Source of the DNA: Saprospiraceae bacterium | GTDB lineage: Bacteria > Bacteroidota > Bacteroidia > Chitinophagales > Saprospiraceae | Direction of reading: 5' to 3' | DNA length: 50,711 bases | NCBI GenBank assembly: GCA_028284395.1 | Contig: JANQRV010000618.1 | Coordinates: forward strand, 1-50,711 | Part shown: positions 45,201-50,711 of the stretch, piece by piece | How the letters are laid out: every line of letters begins with the position of its first letter | Numbering within the stretch: position 1 is the stretch's first letter | Made by a program: the position numbers and the translations under genes | The notes under the pieces: model-generated | Database searches by the model: none | What the model was told of the DNA's origin: nothing | What the model saw: the letters and a program-made list of their open reading frames with translations, nothing else

Positions 45201-46587
45201 GGATTTGTCCAAATTAGAAAGTAATGCCCTGAAATTGAATCTTGTTCAAAAGGACATTGTTGTTTTTCTTCATCAGATCGTAGGATCCTACCAGGCCTAT
45301 GCGGCAAATAAGAATGTTATGGTGAGGTCGCAGTCGACAATTGACTCCCTGGTAATGGATCACGATCCCGTCCAAATCCAGCAAATTTTGACAAATTTGC
45401 TTTCGAATGCCATCAAGTTTTCAGATCCTGGCGGGCTGGTACTCGTTAAAATGAACGTGAGAGAAGTTGAAGGCCAATCCTGGTTACAGCTGGTCGTTGC
45501 CGATGAGGGAATCGGGATTGAAGAGAGTTCCTTGCCTCACCTTTTTGACCGTTTCTACCAAGCTTCCAATTCGACAACTGCGGGCGTCAAGGGTACCGGT
45601 ATTGGGTTGGCACATACCAAAGAACTCGTACAATTAATGGAAGGTACCATTGCAGCTGACAGCAAGTTGGGTAAAGGTACGACGATGACCATCGAATTGC
45701 CGATAAGGAATAAGGTTTCTAAGGAGAACGCTACGATCGATCCCGCGAAATTGCCCGATACCGATTTGGACAATACACCAGTTACCAGTTTGACACCGAT
45801 TCAAACCAATGTCGAAGATTTGCCCACTATCTTGCTGATTGAAGACAATCTGGACATTGTTACTTACCTGTTGAGTTGTTTCGAGGACAACTACCAAGTT
45901 AGCGTGGCCTACAACGGTGAAAATGGTGTGCAAATGGCCTTGGAACATATACCGGATCTGATCGTAAGCGATGTTATGATGCCGGGCATGGATGGCTTTC
46001 AAGTTTGTAAATTGCTGAAGGAAAATGAACGCACCAGCCACATTCCCATCATCTTGCTAACGGCAAGAGTTGATACGGCCTCCAAATTAGAAGGGCTGCA
46101 GCAAGGAGCGGATGCCTACCTCGCCAAACCGTTCAACCGACAGGAGCTGTTGGTAAGACTGGAGAATATGTTGGAATTAAGCCGCCGGATCAAAGTACAA
46201 ATGTCAAAAATAGCTCGCCAAAAAGCAGCGGGCAATCGGGCGAACGAAAAGATGGATGTCAATTTTTCCATCGAGCAGGCTTTTCTGCAAAAAGTGCTGG
46301 ATATCATCGCTGCCAATTACCAGGATGAACACTTTGCACTTCCTCAGCTTTGTAGTAAGATTGGCATGAGTCGTTCACAGCTTTTCCGTAAAATGAAAGC
46401 CTTGACGGACAGCTCCCCCTCCCAGTTCATTCGAACGTACCGTTTGGAAAGGGCCAAACAATTGCTTCAAAGCAGCGATTTGAGCATTTCGGAAGTGAGC
46501 TGGCAGGTAGGTTTTAAAGACCCTTCCCATTTTTCAAAGTCTTATCAGGATCAATTCGGTTTTACACCAAGCGCAACTCGTAACTAG
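42259..46587 (+). CDS. Hybrid two-component system protein (Reg_prop x14, Y_Y_Y, HK, REC, AraC)
   Basis: A 1442-aa HTCS regulator. I prefer the ATG at 42259, which starts directly with a hydrophobic signal (MRFFWIAVSLTLMVMLLATC); an in-frame ATG at 42232 adds 9 polar residues. About 14 Reg_prop repeats (xLxEDxxGNLWIGTxxGGLxxFDGxxFTxY, about 145-720) fit two seven-bladed propellers. A Y_Y_Y domain (about 800-880, ending RVFPPWWRTN), one transmembrane helix, HisKA with H935 (NLTHELRTPLTVI), HATPase (LTNLLSNAIKF; GTGIGLAHTKELVQLMEG), REC with D1238 (DLIVSDVMMPGMDG) and an AraC HTH (GMSRSQLFRKMKAL; VGFKDPSHFSKSYQDQFG) follow. HTCS proteins usually sense glycan breakdown products in the periplasm. 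TATCTTCG at 42183-42190 is a one-mismatch -7 box. Confidence 0.92.
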   Translation: MRFFWIAVSLTLMVMLLATCGKQAKRNDKPSVRLPNTYLFESAQRVAGKGTPVSPKRTQPPVSRKLNSNLRKVIANPHIRQIEEPEQTILADQLPIREVGKNGWQKPIVLPAQGQSIEAMFPKPVPALQPSQKDDAVRDIQYLDTDQGLKFSYIIAILEDRRGDIWFGTEFGGVNRYDGQSFTYFTQKEGLSDFNLRSIIEDAAGNLWFGLGGGGICRFDGKVFTHFTEREGLSNNEVRTLMEDRSGNLWIGTDDGLNKFDGKQFTIYKTAQGLSMNRIESLLEAEDGNLWIGTWGGGLNHFDGQRFTEISINEGLPDDEISALLQDGEGDLWVGTKEGGLVHFDGRTFTTIGRRQGLKNSSISSLQEDGEGRLWIGTEGGGVASLNGRWLTQYTDQNGLTSNQVEALYADSSDNIWIGTWGGGVCKLNTKGFQHWTEGEGLSSNFVEAILEDREKNIWLGSRYNGLMRFDGESFTHITSADGLFGDIVYALMEDRQGNLWIGTEDSGLTKFDGTTFTNFNLDQGLADPAVNALLEDRNGNIWIGTNGGVQRFDGQQFTLFTTENGLGHNDIASLYEDEDGLIWIGTTDGFVHSYDGENLTQYKLGKGNGHNIVRTIKGDGKGNLWIAVEELGIYRRSNDYVQLYDESMGLTNNIIRSMIVDDDDRVWAFTERGANVLIPDVTSEDELFRIVSIGRSDGLKALDFTLNSTLIDANNQLWVGGGKCLSQLDLNQFEISNNRPAVRLTQVELNQQFIDFHTFQEADYEAALGIRSNWVGGVDPVAFYNYPKELRVPYQVNHITFHFAATDWAAPHKLRYSYKIDGLDQTWSSPNPEPKADYRNIPPGQYTLSVRSLDEAHSYSIATTYRLRVFPPWWRTNLAYWVYAVVGTGLLYLTYLLFKRRLELQNKLVLEQKEALHFKALDEFKSRFFTNLTHELRTPLTVILGMAQQIKDRPSKNLLPNLNLIINNGSRLLELINQMLDLSKLESNALKLNLVQKDIVVFLHQIVGSYQAYAANKNVMVRSQSTIDSLVMDHDPVQIQQILTNLLSNAIKFSDPGGLVLVKMNVREVEGQSWLQLVVADEGIGIEESSLPHLFDRFYQASNSTTAGVKGTGIGLAHTKELVQLMEGTIAADSKLGKGTTMTIELPIRNKVSKENATIDPAKLPDTDLDNTPVTSLTPIQTNVEDLPTILLIEDNLDIVTYLLSCFEDNYQVSVAYNGENGVQMALEHIPDLIVSDVMMPGMDGFQVCKLLKENERTSHIPIILLTARVDTASKLEGLQQGADAYLAKPFNRQELLVRLENMLELSRRIKVQMSKIARQKAAGNRANEKMDVNFSIEQAFLQKVLDIIAANYQDEHFALPQLCSKIGMSRSQLFRKMKALTDSSPSQFIRTYRLERAKQLLQSSDLSISEVSWQVGFKDPSHFSKSYQDQFGFTPSATRN

Positions 46588-46753
46588 TTTAAAACCTGTT
46601 TGTTGTAGTTGATTGCGCTCCTCAATGCGCAACGAATTTCCCATTTTCATCATGTACTGCTGCAACCATTTTCAAGGAATTTGAACCCAATTGACCGAAG
46701 AAATGGGCGTGTTCTCCTACATCTTTGGACCAACAGTTTAGGACATGTTTAGG

Positions 46754-46824
46754 GTTTGTTGCTGAAGGCGAAAAACCGGAATTTGAATCTCAGTGCAGCC
46801 GATTTTCGGTGTTTAGACCAGCAG
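46754..46824. repeat. Dispersed hairpin element, copy B
   Basis: About 71 bp related to 39695-39763. Here the stem is cgaaaa (46769-46774) / ttttcg (46803-46808), in the same position as the longer gtgaaaaat/atttttcac stem of copy A. It lies between the HTCS gene end (46587) and the TonB-domain gene (46882). The 294-bp spacer holds nothing else I can name. Confidence 0.5.
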
Positions 46825-46881
46825 GGGAATTCCAAATATGTTCTTAAATAAACATCTAAACTAAATCAAACCCATTTCATT

Positions 46882-47337
46882 ATGAAAACCTATCTTGTTA
46901 TCAGTGTACTCGCCCTATTCGCTTTTACTGCTTTAAACGCCCAGGACAATAAGGAATTGGATCTTCAGAAACTGTCCGCTGAAGCAGTCTTAAAGGAAGA
47001 TCCCAAAACGTCTAAGCAGATCCAGGGGGTACCGCCACAAAAAACTTGGGCGAGCTTTAAGAAAGGGAACCGGGCCCTGGTGCATTTCATTCAATCAAAA
47101 CTCGTCTATCCCACCGAAGCCAGAAGGTATGGAGTGGAAGGAGCGGTAACGGTCCAATTCACCGTTATGCCAAATGGAGCACTTCGCAATGTAGAAATCG
47201 TGGAGAGCCTTGGTCATGGTTGTGATGAGCTGGTTCGTTCCATGGTAAAAGAGATGCCGGCTTGGAATCCGGCCACCGAAGCTGGTCGCGCCATTCCTTC
47301 CAAGGTTAGAATACCCGTTCACTTTAGCCTGAAGTAA
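46882..47337 (+). CDS. TonB C-terminal-domain periplasmic protein
   Basis: A 151-aa protein. A signal peptide (MKTYLVISVLALFAFTALNAQ) is followed by a 35-residue polar linker and a TonB C-terminal domain (about 65-151): HFIQSKLVYPTEARRYGVEGAVTVQFTVMPNGALRNVEIVESLGHGCDELVRSMVKEMPAWNPATEAGRAIPSKVRIPVHFSL. The YPxxARxxGxxGxVxVxFxVxxxGxxxxVxV pattern is diagnostic. There is no membrane anchor beyond the signal peptide and no ExbB/ExbD nearby, so it is unlikely to be the energy-coupling TonB itself. A stand-alone periplasmic binding role is more probable. It is monocistronic, closed by a strong terminator. Confidence 0.88.
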   Translation: MKTYLVISVLALFAFTALNAQDNKELDLQKLSAEAVLKEDPKTSKQIQGVPPQKTWASFKKGNRALVHFIQSKLVYPTEARRYGVEGAVTVQFTVMPNGALRNVEIVESLGHGCDELVRSMVKEMPAWNPATEAGRAIPSKVRIPVHFSLK

Positions 47338-47388
47338 GTCTTCCCAGCCCCATGAATTAATTTTAAAAATATCAATATACCTTCGATG

Positions 47389-47429
47389 AAACCGGGTGAT
47401 GGCCGATTGACCAATCACCCGGTTTTTTT
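47389..47429 (+). terminator. Rho-independent terminator
   Basis: A 12-bp stem, aaaccgggtgat (47389-47400) / atcacccggttt (47414-47425), with a 13-nt loop and T run, 52 bp after the TonB-domain gene stop. Confidence 0.92.
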
Positions 47430-47543
47430 GGTCTGCATCTTCATTTTACCAAAAGATATCACCTGCTCAACTAAGGGTATTTCTGAATAAGCGTGTATCA
47501 TTGGTAGTTGCCTACGTTCACCATTTACTTAAATACCAATCAA

Positions 47544-48980
47544 ATGAATTGCGCTATTTCAGACCTTAGTCCTTATCAACCAACCATGGAGGTGCCCTGG
47601 AATCGCCAAAGGGCTGTGCACCTTTACCGGCGAATGAATTTTGGTGCTAGTATTGATGTCATCAACAATGCCATTGCTCAAGATCCGACTCAAATTGTCG
47701 ATCAGCTCATTCAGGAGGCCAAACAATTGCCACCGACCGCCGAACCCGAGTTTGCCGGCAAGCTAAAGAGCGAATACGGCCTTGCCCTCCTGCAATCCGT
47801 TTTGGAAAAAGACGGTTACGCCCGACAATGGATCCTGGCCTTACAGCAAAACGGACTGCGCGGCCGGATGACCTTGTTTTGGCACAACCACTTCGTCACG
47901 CGTTTTGACGTGTATGAATCGGCATCGTACCTGTATCAGTATCACCGTTTGTTACAAGAACATGCTTTGGGTAACTTCAAGGACTTTGTGCGGGCTGTCG
48001 GTACGACGCCAGCCATGCTTATTTTTCTCAACGGCAGTCAAAATGCAGCTGGTAGCCCCAATGAAAACTATGCCCGGGAAGTTTATGAATTATTCACCTT
48101 GGGGGTAGATAATGGCTATACCCAACAAGATATAGTTGAAACTGCCCGCGCCCTGACCGGTTACACCAATATACCGGAGGAGTGGGGACCCATTCTCTTT
48201 GACGAGGAAACACACGACAATGGGACTAAAACGATTTTTGGACGTACCGGTAACTGGGGATACGATGATGTCATCGATATCCTGTTTGAAGAAAGGGCCA
48301 TTCAAATTGCGGAATTCATTGCCCGGAAAGTCTATCGCCACTTTGTCAACCCCGTAGTCGATGAAATAATCGTCCGTGAATTGGCCACTGTTTTTTTGGG
48401 CAGTGATTGGGATATTGCGACGCTGCTGGAAGCGCTTTTCAAAAGTACCCACTTCTTCGATGAAAAGAATATCGCAACCATCATTCCCGGTCATCTCGAA
48501 CACATCCTGATTTTTTTTAACGAATTGAACGTTGACATCAGCGGTTTATCCGTCTTGGGTATTTACGGGGATACGACCGAGAACGGGCAGGCGTTGTTCA
48601 ATCCGGTCGATGTGGCCGGCTGGCCCGGTAATCGCTCCTGGATCAATACGACGAGCATCGCTTACCGTTGGAATTATTTGGAAAGCCAGTTGGGGCTGAT
48701 CACCCTCTTCAACCTGGAACCTCTGGCGCAAATGGTACGGAAAATCACCGATGAAGAATTTGATGTGGAAATCATCTGCCGGGATCTCATTCACTACTTC
48801 CTGCCGAAAGGATTTCAGTTTGAATCCGATTATGAAGCCGCGCTGGTCAGTTTTAAGGGAGAGATTCCCGGCAACTACTTCGAAGATGGTACCTGGGACG
48901 TTCACTACTGGGCCATTCCTTTCCAACTAAATGGCCTACTCAAATTTATTAACCGCATTCCTGAATACCAATTAAAATAA
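47544..48980 (+). CDS. DUF1800 family protein
   Basis: A 478-aa protein, starting at the ATG at 47544 (MNCAISDLSPYQPTM); the frame extends to a TTG at 47508 without coding character. Family marks are HLYRRMNFGASID near the start, then RGRMTLFWHNHFVTRFDVYESASYLYQYHRLLQEHALGNFKDFVRAVG, PAMLIFLNGSQNAAGSPNENYAREVYELFTLGV, YTQQDIVETARALTGY, FHxD-like FDEETHDNGTKTIFG and PVDVAGWPGNRSWINT. These are the DUF1800 hallmarks; the biochemical role is not established. No signal peptide. It is followed 4 bp later by the DUF1501 gene, the usual pairing in Bacteroidota and Planctomycetes, suggesting a joint secreted or envelope function. Confidence 0.92.
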   Translation: MNCAISDLSPYQPTMEVPWNRQRAVHLYRRMNFGASIDVINNAIAQDPTQIVDQLIQEAKQLPPTAEPEFAGKLKSEYGLALLQSVLEKDGYARQWILALQQNGLRGRMTLFWHNHFVTRFDVYESASYLYQYHRLLQEHALGNFKDFVRAVGTTPAMLIFLNGSQNAAGSPNENYAREVYELFTLGVDNGYTQQDIVETARALTGYTNIPEEWGPILFDEETHDNGTKTIFGRTGNWGYDDVIDILFEERAIQIAEFIARKVYRHFVNPVVDEIIVRELATVFLGSDWDIATLLEALFKSTHFFDEKNIATIIPGHLEHILIFFNELNVDISGLSVLGIYGDTTENGQALFNPVDVAGWPGNRSWINTTSIAYRWNYLESQLGLITLFNLEPLAQMVRKITDEEFDVEIICRDLIHYFLPKGFQFESDYEAALVSFKGEIPGNYFEDGTWDVHYWAIPFQLNGLLKFINRIPEYQLK

Positions 48981-48984
48981 AGCT

Positions 48985-50613
48985 ATGTGTCACGATAAAT
49001 TACAAAGAAAAGGGGCGGATCATCTCGATCCTCATGCACACGATGAAGACCATCGGAATTGGAGTCGAAGGAATTTTTTACGCACCCTGGGTTTAGGGGG
49101 TGCCGCCGGTATCGGCCTCAACTTTATGCCGCTGACCAGTTTGTATGGCTTTCCATTGGCTTCCGCGTTGGGTGGGACGTTTTCCGATCGCAAATTGGTC
49201 CTCATTCGCTTGAAGGGGGGCAACGACGGATTGAATACTTTTGTGCCCCTGTACGATTATGATCAGTATCGCAACTTCCGTCCCAATTTGCACCATCCGA
49301 TGAATGAACTCATTGGTCTCAACGATCAGTTTGCGATGCCAACGGCTATGAATGACCTCAAATCACTGTGGGATAATGGTCAAATGCGCGTGATCAATAG
49401 TGTGGGGTATCCCGATCACAATCTATCGCATTTTACCGGGGCGGACATCATGGCCAGCGGTAATAATGATGTGGCCAATAATGGAGATGGCTGGTTAGCG
49501 AGGTATTATACCCTTCTCAATCCGGAATATCTTGAAAATCCGGCTTCAGACCCTCCGGCCATCAAGATTGGGGGTCCAACCAGCATCCTTTTCAACGACA
49601 AAGATAAGGTGGACATTTCCGCCAATTTTGCTTCTGCCTCCAGATTGGAGGAGCTCGCCCAAACCGGCATTACCTACAACAATACTTTGGCGCCGGACAA
49701 TTGCTACTATGGTGAGCAAGTGCTGTTCTTGAGAACCATTGCGAATGCTGCATCCATCTATAGCAAAGCTATTTTTGACGCCTACAACAACGCTCAAACA
49801 ACGGCTGAATACGGATCCAGTCTTGGAGAGCAGTTGCAATTGGTAGCGCGATTGATTAAGGGAGGCCTGAAAACCCAATTGTACCTGGTAACCCTGGATG
49901 GATTTGATACCCATGTCGGACAAAACAAATCGGCGGACCACCTGGGCTTGCTCGAAAACTTGAGTACTGCAGTCAGTGATTTCTACGCAGATTTAGGCGA
50001 TCTTGGAGGGGAGGTATTGTCGATGACTTACTCGGAGTTTGGTCGCCGGGTGATGGAGAACGGTTTTAGTGGTACGGATCACGGTACGGCTCTGCCGGTC
50101 ATGCTGTTTGGGCCGGCCCTGGAAGGAGCAGACACACACGGGAAAAACCCCGATCTACAGGATCTCGATCCTTCCGGCAATCTGAAGTTCGGCACTGATT
50201 TTCGCTCGATTTATGCGACATTGCTGGAAAGGTGGTTGTGCATCAATGCCGGCCAGGTGGACGAAATCCTCGGCAGTAATTATCCTCGATTAAACGATAT
50301 CGGAATCAGCTGCCTTAGCACGAGTACCGAACGTACGTTGTCTCCTAAAATGTATGAGCACAGTATTGCCACTTTGGGAAATGGGCAGTACCAGATCAAT
50401 TTTGATCTGCCGAAAGGCGCCGATGTAACCATTACCTTGCATACGATATCGGGTAGAATGATCCGACAGATTGGAGCACGTTACTATCACCAGGGGCCGC
50501 AAGCCGTACCTTTTTCAATAGCTGATCTGCAAGTTGGGCTGGTACCAATGGTTTACACCGTGACCGTCGACGGACAAAGGTTTGCCAAGCAATTTATGGC
50601 GAGTAGCCGCTGA
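48985..50613 (+). CDS. DUF1501 family protein with Tat signal and T9SS-like C-terminus
   Basis: A 542-aa protein. A twin-arginine motif (SRRNFLRTLG, residues 27-36) followed by a hydrophobic stretch (GLGGAAGIGLNFMP) predicts Tat export after a His/Asp-rich lead. The DUF1501 core (sulfatase/alkaline-phosphatase-like fold) has KLVLIRLKGGNDGLNTFVPLYDYDQY, LKSLWDNGQMRVINSVGYPDHNLSHFTGADIM, YLVTLDGFDTHVGQ, LSMTYSEFGRRVMENGFSGTDHGTALPVMLFG. These are the conserved metal-site-like motifs of the family. The last 80 residues (QINFDLPKGADVTITLHTISGRMIRQI to QRFAKQF) resemble the type A T9SS sorting domain. So the chain would cross the inner membrane folded by Tat and the outer membrane by T9SS. It is translationally close (4 bp) to DUF1800. 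Confidence 0.92.
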   Translation: MCHDKLQRKGADHLDPHAHDEDHRNWSRRNFLRTLGLGGAAGIGLNFMPLTSLYGFPLASALGGTFSDRKLVLIRLKGGNDGLNTFVPLYDYDQYRNFRPNLHHPMNELIGLNDQFAMPTAMNDLKSLWDNGQMRVINSVGYPDHNLSHFTGADIMASGNNDVANNGDGWLARYYTLLNPEYLENPASDPPAIKIGGPTSILFNDKDKVDISANFASASRLEELAQTGITYNNTLAPDNCYYGEQVLFLRTIANAASIYSKAIFDAYNNAQTTAEYGSSLGEQLQLVARLIKGGLKTQLYLVTLDGFDTHVGQNKSADHLGLLENLSTAVSDFYADLGDLGGEVLSMTYSEFGRRVMENGFSGTDHGTALPVMLFGPALEGADTHGKNPDLQDLDPSGNLKFGTDFRSIYATLLERWLCINAGQVDEILGSNYPRLNDIGISCLSTSTERTLSPKMYEHSIATLGNGQYQINFDLPKGADVTITLHTISGRMIRQIGARYYHQGPQAVPFSIADLQVGLVPMVYTVTVDGQRFAKQFMASSR

Positions 50614-50631
50614 TTGGTTGACCGATAAAGC

Positions 50632-50711
50632 TTAGAGGACTTGAAGTAGGTGTTCGGCGTACGTTTCAATGGCGGGAAAATCCGTCCCGACTATTTTGGC
50701 CTGGTCGTCCC
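50632..50711 (-). CDS. C-terminal end of a gene running in from the right edge
   Basis: On the minus strand a frame is open from the window edge to a TAA at 50634-50632, giving 25 residues (DDQAKIVGTDFPAIETYAEHLLQ...). It reads like a helical protein C-terminus and is convergent with the DUF1501 gene (18 bp gap). It is too short to assign. Confidence 0.4.
   Translation of the reverse strand, partial: DDQAKIVGTDFPAIETYAEHLLQVL

Overview
The window looks like a chromosomal segment of a Bacteroidota bacterium, probably a Saprospiria/Lewinella/Haliscomenobacter-type marine or activated-sludge organism. The evidence is a CHU_C-type gliding/T9SS C-terminal domain, a DUF1800-DUF1501 pair with a T9SS-like C-terminus, hybrid two-component (HTCS) proteins ending in AraC domains, a LytS/LytTR pair, ECF sigma/anti-sigma pairs, and several matches to the Bacteroidota -7 promoter box TAnnTTTG. 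No rRNA, tRNA, CRISPR array or complete insertion sequence was recognised.

Layout. 1-7 kb: the 3' end of a divergent clostripain-like (C11) peptidase gene, a MITE-like 410-bp inverted repeat, a secreted CHU_C protein, and a TPR histidine kinase with its LuxR-type response regulator. 7.2-14.2 kb: small secreted or lipoprotein genes, an ECF sigma / membrane anti-sigma-like / lipoprotein operon with 4-bp overlaps, a double beta-propeller lipoprotein and a DUF4395 membrane protein. 14.2-16.7 kb: a hybrid kinase-REC-AraC regulator. Between it and the divergent DUF4395 gene lie four 15-bp direct repeats with an exact 21-bp period, next to a consensus -7 box.

16.8-28.7 kb is the main accessory region, visibly A+T-richer and with long non-coding gaps. 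It carries a 1635-aa NACHT-LRR protein, an unrecognised 950-aa protein, two paralogous small acidic proteins (58 and 72 aa) flanking the 950-aa gene on the opposite strand, a SPOR-like plus small membrane protein pair, a 73-aa acidic protein and a putative HTH protein. This is the best candidate for an undescribed conflict or defence-like system.

29-36.6 kb: a LytS-type Reg_prop sensor kinase and a LytTR response regulator bracket a DyP-type peroxidase and a small protein; an ECF sigma factor with a 72-aa partner follows. 36.8-42 kb: a membrane AraC regulator, an alpha/beta-hydrolase-like lipoprotein, a truncated histidine-kinase remnant and a VCBS/FG-GAP protein. 42.2-50.7 kb: a giant HTCS sensor with about 14 Reg_prop repeats, a TonB C-terminal-domain protein, and the DUF1800/DUF1501 pair.

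Two families of dispersed intergenic elements are each present twice (26300/35495 and 39695/46754). All assignments rest on reading motifs in translated sequence; no database search was run.
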